In this document: in pieces, positions 53,266 through 61,425 of the stretch
Position numbering within the stretch: position 1 is the first letter of the stretch
How the letters are laid out: every line of letters starts with the position of its first letter
NCBI RefSeq assembly: GCF_003003175.1
Contig: NZ_PVTY01000008.1
Coordinates: 109,365-173,364, forward strand
Source of the DNA: Nesterenkonia sandarakina
Lineage (GTDB): Bacteria > Actinomycetota > Actinomycetes > Actinomycetales > Micrococcaceae
Direction of reading: 5' to 3'
DNA length: 64,000 nucleotides
Notes under the pieces: generated by a model
Databases searched by the model: none
What the model saw: the letters and a program-made list of their open reading frames with translations, nothing else
What the model was told of the DNA's origin: nothing
Translations under genes and position numbers: made by a program

Positions 53266-53763
53266 TCAGCCCTCGGTCTGGGTCTCCCCCGCGCTGACCT
53301 GGGTGTCGAGCCCAGTGTCGACCTCAGTGTCCAGACCAGTCTCACGCTCCGGGTCCAACCAGCGACCCAGCACCACGGTGTCCTGGTCGGTGTAGCCCAG
53401 TGCCCGGTAGAAGTCCTGGACCTGGGCGTTCTCCTGCCGGACCATGAGCATCAGCTTGGGCACCCCGCGCTGACGCAGCCAGCCCTCGGCCCCGGCGAGC
53501 AGCTGTTTGCCGAGCCCCTGGCCCTGCTGGCGCTCGTCGACGGCGAGGTAGTAGATCCATCCGCGGTGGCCGTCCTGGCCGACCATCACGGTGCCGGCCA
53601 GCTCCCCCGCGGCATCGATCGCCGCGAGCACCGTGGACTCGTCTCCGGTGAGGGCCCGCCGGCAGTCCTCATGCGGGTCGTTCCAGGGGCGGGTGAGACC
53701 GGCTCGGTGCCAGAGCTCGACGGCGGCGTCGAGAAGCTCCGCCGGCAGCTCGGTGACGCGCAA
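53266..53763 (-). CDS. GNAT family acetyltransferase (YpeA-like)
   Basis: This 165-residue protein has the GNAT fold: WNDPHEDCRRALTGDESTVL, YYLAVDERQQGQGLGKQLL (acetyl-CoA loop Q/R-x-x-G-x-G/A), then LMVRQENAQVQDFYRALGYT, as in YpeA-type proteins of unknown acceptor. A C-terminal tail of about 25 residues repeats TGLDTEVDTGLDTQV. It lies five bases downstream of the short-chain dehydrogenase gene on the same strand and is probably cotranscribed with it. Confidence 0.87.
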   Translation of the reverse strand: MRVTELPAELLDAAVELWHRAGLTRPWNDPHEDCRRALTGDESTVLAAIDAAGELAGTVMVGQDGHRGWIYYLAVDERQQGQGLGKQLLAGAEGWLRQRGVPKLMLMVRQENAQVQDFYRALGYTDQDTVVLGRWLDPERETGLDTEVDTGLDTQVSAGETQTEG

Positions 53764-53768
53764 GACGG

Positions 53769-54482
53769 CTACTTCTGCACCGGGCGGATGGAGATGCTCT
53801 CCACCATCGAGGCGTCCTCCATGTCCACCACGGTGCGCGCCGCTTCGGCGATGGCCTGGGGAGAGATGTAGATGCCGCCGTCGTAGCTCTCGTTGCCCAT
53901 GGACTGCTGGAGCGCGACCTGCATGTCGGTGTCGACCCGGCCGGGGTGGATCGAGGTGACCTTGACCTGGCCGCGCTCCTCCTCCCGGAGTGCGTCGGTG
54001 AGCGCGCGCAGCGCGAACTTCGTCCCGGAGTACATCGAGCTGCCCGGGCCGGCCGTGAAGCCGGCGCCGGAGTTGATGCTCAGCACCTGCCCGTTCGCCT
54101 CGCGCAGCAGCGGCAGTGCGGCGCGGGTCAGCTCCGCGACGGCGAAGACGTTGACCGTGAACATCTCCTGGAACTGAGCCGGGGAGGTCTCTGCGACCGG
54201 ATTCATCCAGGCCAGCCCGGCGGAGTGGACGACCACGTCCAGTCGGCTGAGCGCAACCGCCTGCAGCGCGGGGGCGATGGCGTCGAGATCGGTCAGGTCG
54301 ACCAGGAACGGCTCTGCGCTGGGCAGGGTCTGCACCACGGCGTCCACGGTCTCGGGGTTCGTTCCGCCGACCAGGATGTGATGATCGCGGCCCAGTTCGG
54401 CGGCGATGGCCTTGCCGATCCCGCGGGAGGCGCCGGTGATCAGGGCCACTGGACGGGTGGTGGAGGTCTGTTGTTCGGTCAT
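53769..54482 (-). CDS. Short-chain dehydrogenase/reductase
   Basis: This 237-residue classical SDR has VALITGASRGIGKAIAAEL (cofactor TGxxxGxG, about residues 13-31), HSAGLAW at the NAG position, the catalytic Ser in SINSGAGF and Y-x3-K in MYSGTKFALRAL (Tyr154/Lys158 region). The substrate is unassigned. The start at ATG 54482 is preceded by TAGGCT exactly six bases upstream, consistent with a leaderless message. It heads a unit with the GNAT gene downstream. Confidence 0.9.
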   Translation of the reverse strand: MTEQQTSTTRPVALITGASRGIGKAIAAELGRDHHILVGGTNPETVDAVVQTLPSAEPFLVDLTDLDAIAPALQAVALSRLDVVVHSAGLAWMNPVAETSPAQFQEMFTVNVFAVAELTRAALPLLREANGQVLSINSGAGFTAGPGSSMYSGTKFALRALTDALREEERGQVKVTSIHPGRVDTDMQVALQQSMGNESYDGGIYISPQAIAEAARTVVDMEDASMVESISIRPVQK

Positions 54483-54488
54483 GACCTC

Positions 54489-54494
54489 AGCCTA
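54489..54494 (-). promoter_or_regulatory. Candidate -10 box for leaderless SDR gene
   Basis: TAGGCT, six bases (GAGGTC), then ATG at 54482. GAGG within the six bases could alternatively be a very close ribosome site. Confidence 0.4.
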
Positions 54495-54504
54495 GAGGAT
54501 CTGC

Positions 54505-55638
54505 TCAGCCGCCCAACAGCCAGCGGTGCAGCGCGGTGTGGCAGTCCCGCACCGCCTGCGCGGTGACGTGTTCGTCGTCGGAGTGCGCCAGCAGCGGGTC
54601 GCCAGGACCGAAGTTCACCGCGGGGACTCCCCTGGCCGAGAAACGCGCGACATCGGTCCAGCCATATTTGGGCATCGGCTCCCCGCCGACCGCGGCGATG
54701 AACGCCTTCGCCGCCGGGTGATCGAGCCCGGGACGCGCTGCCGCGGAGCTGTCGGTGACCCGCAGCTTCTCCTCACCGATCCCGGCCGCGGCGAGGACCT
54801 CGCGGACATGGGCGTGGGCCTGCTCCTCGGTCTTGTCCGGGGCGAAGCGGTAGTTGATCTCCACCACGGTGGAATCCGGGATGACATTTCCGGCCACCCC
54901 GCCGCGGATCCGCACGGCGTTGAGCCCCTCGCGGTACTCCAGACCTTCCACCGTGATGGTCTGCGGCGCGTAGTCGCTGAGCACCCGGAGCAGCCCGGCG
55001 GTGCCGTGGATCGCGTTCTGCCCCATCCAGGCGCGCCCGGAGTGCGCGGCGACCCCGGGGATGGTCACCTCGAAGCGGCAGGTGCCGTTGCAGCCGCCCT
55101 CCACCACCCCGTGGGTGGGTTCCAGCAGCACCGCGAAGTCACCGTCGAGCAGCTCGGGCACGGTGCGCATCACCCGGCCGAGCCCGGACTTGCTGGCCTC
55201 GACCTCCTCGTGGTCGTAGAAGACCCAGGTGATGTCCCGGTCCAGGGAGCCGCCCGCGGCCAGGTGCGCGGCGACGTCCTCGGCCAGCTTCAGCTGCACC
55301 GCCACGCCGCCCTTCATGTCGGTGGCGCCGCGGCCGTAGAGCACGTCGTGCCCCTCGGCCTGCTCCCAGCGCGGCGGGACGGTGCCGCGGGAGCCGGGTG
55401 TGGTCGGCAGCGGCACCGTGTCCAGGTGCCCGGCGAGGATGATCCGCTCCGACGCCCCGGTCTCGGTGCGCGCGATGATGGTGTCGCCGTCGCGGTGCAG
55501 GCTCAGGCCACCCAGATTCTGCAGCGCCGACTCCACGGCGTCGGCGAGGGCCGCCTCATTCCCGGAGACGGATTCGCAGACGATGATCGCCTCGGTGAGC
55601 GCGGCGACGTCGCCGGAGAGCATTCCACGGATATCCAT
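54505..55638 (-). CDS. dapE: Succinyl-diaminopimelate desuccinylase
   Basis: DapE hydrolyses N-succinyl-LL-DAP to LL-DAP for lysine and peptidoglycan. The 377-residue M20-family peptidase has ILAGHLDTVPLP (metal His and Asp), YGRGATDMKGGVA, FYDHEEVEASKSG (catalytic Glu), GRAWMGQNAIH and the late PKYGWTDVARF. With DapD (next, divergent) and DapC (59.4 kb) it shows that the succinylase branch is used. The start ATG 55638 has TAGGCT six bases upstream. Confidence 0.94.
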   Translation of the reverse strand: MDIRGMLSGDVAALTEAIIVCESVSGNEAALADAVESALQNLGGLSLHRDGDTIIARTETGASERIILAGHLDTVPLPTTPGSRGTVPPRWEQAEGHDVLYGRGATDMKGGVAVQLKLAEDVAAHLAAGGSLDRDITWVFYDHEEVEASKSGLGRVMRTVPELLDGDFAVLLEPTHGVVEGGCNGTCRFEVTIPGVAAHSGRAWMGQNAIHGTAGLLRVLSDYAPQTITVEGLEYREGLNAVRIRGGVAGNVIPDSTVVEINYRFAPDKTEEQAHAHVREVLAAAGIGEEKLRVTDSSAAARPGLDHPAAKAFIAAVGGEPMPKYGWTDVARFSARGVPAVNFGPGDPLLAHSDDEHVTAQAVRDCHTALHRWLLGG

Positions 55639-55644
55639 CCGTCC

Positions 55645-55650
55645 AGCCTA
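55645..55650 (-). promoter_or_regulatory. Candidate -10 box for leaderless dapE
   Basis: TAGGCT, six bases (GGACGG), then ATG at 55638. It is divergent from the dapD box at 55714-55719, 63 bases away. Confidence 0.4.
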
Positions 55651-55713
55651 GGCGAACGTCCCCGCACCCGGGACCCGCAGAGCCGGGCTCCTGGGCGCTT
55701 CGCGCAGAAAAAG

Positions 55714-55719
55714 TAGGAT
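55714..55719 (+). promoter_or_regulatory. Candidate -10 box for leaderless dapD
   Basis: TAGGAT, six bases, then the ATG at 55726; CTGGGC lies 17 bases upstream as a -35. There is no ribosome site. Confidence 0.5.
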
Positions 55720-55725
55720 GGTGCC

Positions 55726-56679
55726 ATGAGCACTGAGAATCGAACCGCATCCGGCCATGGCCTCGCCACGGTGACCACCGACGGCACCGTCCTGGACACC
55801 TGGTTCCCGCGCCCCGTGATGGCCCCCCTGTCCGAGAACGACGACGACGAGCTGCTCGCCGACCTGCAGGCCGCCACCGGCGAGGATCCCGACCGTGGGG
55901 TGAGCACCCAGGTGGTCTCCGTGGAGTCTGACCTGGACTCCGAGGCCAGCTCAGCCTCCGACGTGTGGCTGCGCCTGCACCTGCTCTCGCACCGGCTGGT
56001 CAAGCCGCGCAGCATCAACCTCGACGGCATCTTCGGGCACCTGGCCAACGTGGTGTGGACCAACTTCGGCCCCTGCGCCGTGGCCGGCTTCGAGACCACC
56101 CGGCTGAAGCTGCGCGCCCGCGGTCACGTCAGCGTGCACTCGATCGACAAGTTCCCCCGCCTGGTCGACTACGTGACCCCCTCCGGCGTGCGCATCGGCG
56201 ACGCGGACCGGGTCCGCCTGGGCGCACACCTGGCCGAGGGCACCACTGTGATGCACGAAGGCTTCGTGAACTTCAACGCCGGCACCCTGGGCACCTCCAT
56301 GGTGGAAGGCCGGATCTCCGCCGGGGTCGTGGTCGGCGACGGCACCGACATCGGCGGCGGCGCGTCCATCATGGGCACCCTCTCCGGCGGCGGCAGGGAG
56401 AAGATCACCCTGGGCGAGCGCGTTCTGCTCGGCGCGAACTCCGGTGTGGGCATCTCGGTGGGCGACGACTGCGTCATCGAGGCGGGACTCTACGTCACCG
56501 CCGGCACCAAGGTCTCGGTGCTCGCCGATGACCGCACTGTGATGGACACCGTGAAGGCCTCCGCACTCTCCGGCGTGCCGAACCTGCTCTTCCGCCGCGA
56601 CTCCGTCACCGGCGCGGTCCAGGCAGTCCCCCGCAAGGGCCAGAAGGTCGAGCTCAACGCAGCCCTGCACCGCAACTGA
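55726..56679 (+). CDS. dapD: 2,3,4,5-tetrahydropyridine-2,6-dicarboxylate N-succinyltransferase (actinobacterial type)
   Basis: DapD transfers succinate from succinyl-CoA to tetrahydrodipicolinate. The 317-residue product has an N-terminal alpha/beta domain ([38 protein letters not shown]) and a left-handed beta-helix with hexapeptide repeats ([38 protein letters not shown]). The Glu-Gly-rich [10 protein letters not shown] catalytic loop is the long actinobacterial form. It is divergent from dapE; the 87-base spacer carries both leaderless promoters. Confidence 0.96.
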   Translation: MSTENRTASGHGLATVTTDGTVLDTWFPRPVMAPLSENDDDELLADLQAATGEDPDRGVSTQVVSVESDLDSEASSASDVWLRLHLLSHRLVKPRSINLDGIFGHLANVVWTNFGPCAVAGFETTRLKLRARGHVSVHSIDKFPRLVDYVTPSGVRIGDADRVRLGAHLAEGTTVMHEGFVNFNAGTLGTSMVEGRISAGVVVGDGTDIGGGASIMGTLSGGGREKITLGERVLLGANSGVGISVGDDCVIEAGLYVTAGTKVSVLADDRTVMDTVKASALSGVPNLLFRRDSVTGAVQAVPRKGQKVELNAALHRN

Positions 56680-56749
56680 GCCTCCGCGTCGCGGCCGCCG
56701 CGCCGCCGCCGAGCCGCACCCGAGCAGGAACTGAACCGAGAGGTCTTCG

Positions 56750-57856
56750 ATGAGCCCGCGCGCTGATCGCCCCATCACCGTCACCCGCACCGTTTACCGA
56801 CGCCGGCGACGGGTCAAGGCCGTGGTGGCCATCACCGTGGTCGCGGCCGCCGTCGGGGCGACCGGCTACGGAGCCTGGCAGTTCATCGAGGAGAACGAGT
56901 ATCTCCTCGATGAACGCTGCTCGGTCACGGTGGGCGAGGTCGAACATCGCCTCACCCCCGCGCAGGCCTATTCGGCCGCGCACCTCGCCGCGGCGGCCGC
57001 GGAGCGCGACCTGCCGGTTCAGGCCGCCACCGACGCGATCGCGATCTCGCTGCAGGAGACGAGCCTGGACAATCGCGCCGACCCGGTGGAGGAAGACACC
57101 GAAGACGTCGAGGACGGATCAGGGGACGCAGAGTCAGGCGAGGACGCAGAGGCTGCGGAGGATCAGGCCCCGGCGTCGCCGGTGCTCTTCGCCGACGGCG
57201 GCCCGCAGTGGGACGCCGTGAATGCGACCAGCTCCACCCCGACCACCGCGGAGGACTTCTACGCCCGGTTGATCGACAGCCGCGACGGCGAGGGCGAGGG
57301 TGACCTGGAATGGTCCCCGGACCTGGGACTCGAGGAGGTCGCCGAGGCACTGGGCCGGCCGCAGAACCCGACGTTCTACCCGCAGCATGAGGAGCTCGCG
57401 CGAGCCTTCGCCCGGCCGCTGACCGGCCTGCAGCCCATGGTGATGACATGCCAGCTCAGTCAGATCGAGGTGCCTGGCCCTGATGCGGAGGGCCTGCAGA
57501 ACGAGTTGGAACGCTCGCTCTCCGGGATGCTCGGAGCCGACGCCGCTGCCGTGGAAGGCACCGGCGAGTCCGCCGTGGTCCGGGTCTCGGTGAGCGACGT
57601 CGACGACGAGGCCGGGGCCACCGAGTCGGGCTCCGCGGAGGACGCGGACGCCGCAGAAGACGACGCGGAAGCTGCCGCGACCGAGCACACCGAGCCGGAG
57701 TGGCTGGTGGCGCAGTGGGCGGTGGCCTCCGCAGAGACCTACGGGGTGCAGTCGGTCCACGCCGGCGCCTATGAGTGGCACCGCGATTCGGGCCAGTGGG
57801 AGCGCGTGGAGACCGTCAGCGACGACGCCGTGGTCATCGGATTCTCCCGCCGCTGA
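56750..57856 (+). CDS. Membrane-anchored acidic protein of unknown function
   Basis: I do not recognise a functional domain in this 368-residue protein. A basic N-terminus (TVYRRRRRVK) and one membrane helix (about 22-45) place the rest outside the cell. The external part has ERCSVTVGEVEHRLTPAQAY with possible lysozyme-like or transglycosylase-like helices (DAIAISLQETSLDNR), interrupted by two acidic stretches (about residues 104-140 and 283-312). Similar proteins are often annotated loosely as heavy-metal transporters, which nothing here supports. GAGAGG precedes the ATG. It follows dapD by 70 bases and ends before palindrome copy D. Confidence 0.65.
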   Translation: MSPRADRPITVTRTVYRRRRRVKAVVAITVVAAAVGATGYGAWQFIEENEYLLDERCSVTVGEVEHRLTPAQAYSAAHLAAAAAERDLPVQAATDAIAISLQETSLDNRADPVEEDTEDVEDGSGDAESGEDAEAAEDQAPASPVLFADGGPQWDAVNATSSTPTTAEDFYARLIDSRDGEGEGDLEWSPDLGLEEVAEALGRPQNPTFYPQHEELARAFARPLTGLQPMVMTCQLSQIEVPGPDAEGLQNELERSLSGMLGADAAAVEGTGESAVVRVSVSDVDDEAGATESGSAEDADAAEDDAEAAATEHTEPEWLVAQWAVASAETYGVQSVHAGAYEWHRDSGQWERVETVSDDAVVIGFSRR

Positions 57857-57887
57857 GCTTCACGGGCGCGCTGACCCCTCACATGCA

Positions 57888-57957
57888 TTGAGCGGCGGAT
57901 TCTGCGACTGTCTGAAGCCGATCAGGCCTCGAGATGGTCGCAGAATCCGCCGCTCAA
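57888..57957. repeat. GAGCGGCGGATTCT palindrome family, copy D
   Basis: Two perfect 21-base arms (57888-57908 and 57937-57957) begin TTGAGCGGCGGATTCTGCG. It lies between two convergent genes, 31 bases after the acidic protein gene and 25 bases from the gltA stop, so a bidirectional terminator role is plausible. Confidence 0.9.
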
Positions 57958-57982
57958 CGAAGATGGCTGACGTGCGGGAGGG

Positions 57983-59266
57983 TCAGACTCCCGGGTAGTT
58001 CCGCTCGGGCTCGCCGATGTAGATCTGGCGGGGCCGCCCGATCTTGGTGGAGGGATCCTCGATCATCTCGCGCCACTGCGCAATCCAGCCGGGAAGCCGG
58101 CCCAGCGCGAAGAGCACGGTGAACATCTTCTCCGGGAAGCCCATGGCCTTATAGATCAGGCCGGTGTAGAAGTCCACGTTCGGGTAGAGCTTGCGCTCGA
58201 TGAAGTAGTCGTCCTCCAGCGCCTTCTGCTCCAGGCGCTGGGCGATGTCGAAGAGCTCGTCGTCGCCGCCGAGCTTGGCCAGCAGGTCATCGGCGAGGCC
58301 CTTGACCACGCGGGCGCGCGGGTCGTAGTTCTTGTAGACCCGGTGGCCGAAGCCCATGAGCCGGACGCCGTCCTCCTTGTTCTTGACCTTCTCCATAAAG
58401 GCCTCCGGGCTGACGTCGCCGGACTGGATCTGGCGCAGCATGCCCAGCACCGCTTCGTTGGCGCCGCCGTGAGCGGGGCCGTAGAGGGCGTTGATGCCGG
58501 CGGAGACCGAGGCGAAGAGGTTCGCCTGCGAGGAGCCGACCAGGCGCACGGTGGAGGTGGAGCAGTTCTGCTCGTGGTCCGCGTGCAGGATCAGCAGCGT
58601 GTCCAGGGCCTTGACGATGTCCGGGTCCAGCTCGAACTGCTCGGCAGGCACGCCGAAGCAGCCGCGCAGCAGGTTCTCGACCAGGGTCAGGTTGTTGTCC
58701 GGGTAGAGCATCGGCTGACCGATGGACTTCTTGTACGCGTAGGCCGCGATCGTGGGGACCTTCGCGAGCATCCGGTAGGTGGAGCGCTCCACGTGGTCCT
58801 TGTTGAAGGGATCCAGCGAGTCCGGGTAGTACGTGGACAGCGCGGAGACCGCCGAGGAGAGGACCGGCATCGGGTGGGCGTCGCGCGGGAAGCCGCCGAA
58901 GAAGTCGCGCAGCTCTTCGTGGAGCAGGGTGTGCCGACGGGTGACGTCGTCGAAGTCGGTGAGCTGCTGCTGGGTGGGCAGCTCGCCGTAGATGAGCAGG
59001 TAGGAGACCTCGAGGAAGCTGGACTTCTCCGCCAGCTGCTCGATGGGGTAGCCGCGGTAGCGCAGGATGCCTTCATCGCCATCGATGTAGGTGATCGCCG
59101 ACTGCGCGTTTGCAGTGTTCATGAAGCCGGGGTCATAGGTGACAGCGCCGGTGGTCTTCAGCAGGGGTGCGATACCGAGACCGACATTGCCCTCCACGGA
59201 CGAATGCACGGGTAGTTCCAGATCTCCCCCCTGATAATTCAGGCGGGCAGAAGACTGCTCAGTCAT
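57983..59266 (-). CDS. gltA: Citrate synthase
   Basis: Citrate synthase condenses acetyl-CoA and oxaloacetate to begin the TCA cycle. The 427-residue hexameric-type protein has an N-terminal domain (LNYQGGDLELPV), GILRYRGYPIEQLAE, LILHADHEQNCSTSTVRLVGS (catalytic His) and MGFGHRVYKNYDPRA (His and Asp), then RPRQIYIG. I use the ATG at 59266, where TAAGGAG lies five bases before; the frame opens seven codons earlier. A weak CRP/GlxR-like site (59338-59353) lies about 72 bases upstream. The gene converges with copy D of the palindrome. Confidence 0.96.
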   Translation of the reverse strand: MTEQSSARLNYQGGDLELPVHSSVEGNVGLGIAPLLKTTGAVTYDPGFMNTANAQSAITYIDGDEGILRYRGYPIEQLAEKSSFLEVSYLLIYGELPTQQQLTDFDDVTRRHTLLHEELRDFFGGFPRDAHPMPVLSSAVSALSTYYPDSLDPFNKDHVERSTYRMLAKVPTIAAYAYKKSIGQPMLYPDNNLTLVENLLRGCFGVPAEQFELDPDIVKALDTLLILHADHEQNCSTSTVRLVGSSQANLFASVSAGINALYGPAHGGANEAVLGMLRQIQSGDVSPEAFMEKVKNKEDGVRLMGFGHRVYKNYDPRARVVKGLADDLLAKLGGDDELFDIAQRLEQKALEDDYFIERKLYPNVDFYTGLIYKAMGFPEKMFTVLFALGRLPGWIAQWREMIEDPSTKIGRPRQIYIGEPERNYPGV

Positions 59267-59337
59267 GGGTCTCCTTATCAGACACACTAGGGGGATATCA
59301 TGACAAACCTACCGTCTGGTCACCATCGGTTGCCAGT

Positions 59338-59353
59338 TGTGTCCTGGTTCACG
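59338..59353. promoter_or_regulatory. Weak CRP/GlxR-like half-matching site upstream of gltA
   Basis: TGTGTCCTGGTTCACG matches TGTGA-N6-TCACA at eight of ten defined positions. GlxR regulates gltA in Corynebacterium, but one such match in GC-rich DNA could be chance. Confidence 0.25.
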
Positions 59354-59395
59354 GCATCGGGTGTAACCTGCGCCGGCTCCGGGCGAGCGCGCAGC

Positions 59396-60565
59396 TCAGC
59401 CGGCGAGCCGCTTCGCCGCAGCGGCGATCCGCTCATCTGTGGCGGTCAGCGCGACGCGGATGTATCCGTTGCCCTGCTCCCCGTAGAAGACCCCGGGGCC
59501 GACGACGATCCCGCGCTGCGCCAGCTCATCGACCAGCCTCCAGGTGTCTTCCGCGGTGGCCGCCGAGGCGTCGGTCCCGTTGGCGCGGCACCACAGGTAG
59601 AGCCCGGCGATCGAATCCTCGATCTGCAGGCCGGCTGCCCGCAGCGCGGGAAGCATCAGCGCACGACGCCGGCGGTAGAGCTCACGCTGGGCGTCGACAT
59701 GGGCGTCGTCGTCGAGCGCGGCGGCAAGCGCGGCCTGGATCGGGGCTGGCACGATCATCCCGGCGTGCTTGCGGGTGTTGATCAGTCCGCTGATCAGCTC
59801 CGGGCAGCCGGCCGCGAAGGCGGCGCGGTATCCGGCGATGTTCGACTGCTTCGATGCCGAGTAGACCGCGATCAGTCCGCAGTGGTCTCCCCTGCCGGTC
59901 TCCGGATCGGTGCCGCAGACCCGCGGGTCCAGGATCGAGGGGACGTCGTCGTCGGCGACCTCCCAGGGCAGCTCGGCGTAGCACTCGTCGGAGGCGACCA
60001 CGGCCCCGATTCGACGGGCCAGCTGGACCACCTCGCGCATCCACTCGACCCCGGCCACCGCGCCGGTGGGGTTCGAGGGTGAGTTGATCCAGATCAGCTT
60101 GACCCGCTGGAGCGTCTCCTCATCGAGGCTGAACGGGTCATCGGTGGCCAGCGGGGTGGCGCCGGCGATCTGCGCCCCGATGTCATAGGTCGGGTAGGCC
60201 ACCAGCGGGCGCAGCACGACGTCGGCGCTTCCGGCTCCTGCGCGGGCGCCGATCCCCAGCAGGGTCGGCAGCCAGGCGACGAGCTCCTTGGAGCCGACCG
60301 TGGGCAGGATGTTCTCCGGGTCCAGGTCGGTGACCCCGCGGCGACGGGCGAACCAGGCGGCGATCGATTCGCGCAGCGCGAGCGTGCCGTGAGTCGTGGG
60401 GTACCCGGGGGCATCCGCGGCGGCGGTGAGCGCCGCCTGGATCACCTCAGGGGTCGGATCCACGGGGGTGCCGATGGAGAGGTTGACGACACCCTCGGGG
60501 TGCTGCCGCGCCTTCTCGACATAGGGAGCCATCGCGTCCCAGGGGTACTCAGGAAGTGTCAGCAT
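59396..60565 (-). CDS. dapC: Succinyldiaminopimelate transaminase (DapC)
   Basis: This PLP class I/II aminotransferase makes N-succinyl-LL-DAP in lysine and peptidoglycan synthesis. The 389-residue product begins LTLPEYPWDAMAPYVEKARQ, characteristic of actinobacterial DapC, and shows VNLSIGTPVDPTPEV, NSPSNPTGAV, VASDECYAEL and the PLP lysine in YSASKQSNIAGYRAAF. It lies 37 bases after the ferredoxin gene on the same strand, as in mycobacteria (fdxC-dapC), so the two are probably cotranscribed. Confidence 0.94.
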   Translation of the reverse strand: MLTLPEYPWDAMAPYVEKARQHPEGVVNLSIGTPVDPTPEVIQAALTAAADAPGYPTTHGTLALRESIAAWFARRRGVTDLDPENILPTVGSKELVAWLPTLLGIGARAGAGSADVVLRPLVAYPTYDIGAQIAGATPLATDDPFSLDEETLQRVKLIWINSPSNPTGAVAGVEWMREVVQLARRIGAVVASDECYAELPWEVADDDVPSILDPRVCGTDPETGRGDHCGLIAVYSASKQSNIAGYRAAFAAGCPELISGLINTRKHAGMIVPAPIQAALAAALDDDAHVDAQRELYRRRRALMLPALRAAGLQIEDSIAGLYLWCRANGTDASAATAEDTWRLVDELAQRGIVVGPGVFYGEQGNGYIRVALTATDERIAAAAKRLAG

Positions 60566-60602
60566 TCAGGCCTCCGCGGAGTGGGTGATCAGCGCTGCGG
60601 GG

Positions 60603-60923
60603 TCACTGCTGCTGCGGGGGCAGGGCGGCGACGATCTCGTGATCCTTGGGGATCAGTCCGACCTTCGCTGCGCCGCCGGGGGAACCGACCTCGTCGAAGA
60701 ACTCGACGTTGGCGCGGTAGTACTCAGACCACTGCGACGGGGTGTCGTCCTCGTAGTAGATGGCCTCCACGGGACATACGGGCTCGCAGGCGCCGCAGTC
60801 CACGCATTCGTCGGGGTGGATGTAGAGCATCCGATCCCCCTCATAGATGCAGTCCACAGGACATTCATCGATGCAGGCCTTGTCCTTCAGATCCACGCAA
60901 GGAAGGGCGATGATGTACGTCAT
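60603..60923 (-). CDS. fdxA: 7Fe-8S type ferredoxin
   Basis: This 106-residue ferredoxin has C-x7-C-x3-C-P (CVDLKDKACIDECPVDC, with an extra Cys) for the 3Fe-4S/4Fe-4S pair and CVDCGACEPVCP for the second cluster, followed by the family's long C-terminal extension (QWSEYYRANVEFF). It transfers electrons to cytochromes P450, IspG-type or other redox enzymes. The start ATG is well placed. It precedes dapC as in related Actinobacteria. Confidence 0.95.
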   Translation of the reverse strand: MTYIIALPCVDLKDKACIDECPVDCIYEGDRMLYIHPDECVDCGACEPVCPVEAIYYEDDTPSQWSEYYRANVEFFDEVGSPGGAAKVGLIPKDHEIVAALPPQQQ

Positions 60924-60960
60924 GGACTCCTCTGTCTTTCTACGAGTGCGTAACTAGAGT

Positions 60961-61425
60961 CTACCGAGATACGGAGCGGTCCCGCACAACGATCCACTTG
61001 ACGAGGACCATTGCCACCAGGGTGACCGCCGCGGTGCCCAGCCACCAGATGACCGAGGCCAGCGTGGGTCCGGGCAGCAGCTCCATGGCTTCAGGGCTGT
61101 AGGGCACGACCAGCTGATCGGGTCCGGGCCAGAGATACGCGATCGAGGCCACGGTGAAGGTGGTCACGCCCATCAGCATCGGCTCCAGCAGGGAGCCGCT
61201 CTTGAGTCCGGCCCAGAGCTGCGCCATCAGGCACATCAGCAGGGCCAGGGCCGCACCCCACGGCAGGACGGTCCCGGTCTCGGTGGCTCCGAGCATCAGG
61301 ATGTTGCCGTGGAGCACGGTGCCCAGGATCCCGAGCACCACCCCTGCGGAGAAGCACACGCCCAGCAGAGCTGGTCGCATCGAGCTTCTCCGCGAGGGTG
61401 TCGCGGTGTCCTGCGGGGCGGTCAT
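60961..61425 (-). CDS. Small four-helix membrane protein of unknown function (DUF6113-like)
   Basis: This 154-residue hydrophobic protein has four predicted membrane helices (about 17-42, 50-68, 80-100 and 122-145), with a short Ser/Arg-rich N-terminus. It resembles the small membrane protein that follows typA in Micrococcaceae, which has no known role. The start overlaps the typA stop by one base (TAATG), so the two are translationally coupled. No catalytic motif is visible. Confidence 0.6.
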   Translation of the reverse strand: MTAPQDTATPSRRSSMRPALLGVCFSAGVVLGILGTVLHGNILMLGATETGTVLPWGAALALLMCLMAQLWAGLKSGSLLEPMLMGVTTFTVASIAYLWPGPDQLVVPYSPEAMELLPGPTLASVIWWLGTAAVTLVAMVLVKWIVVRDRSVSR

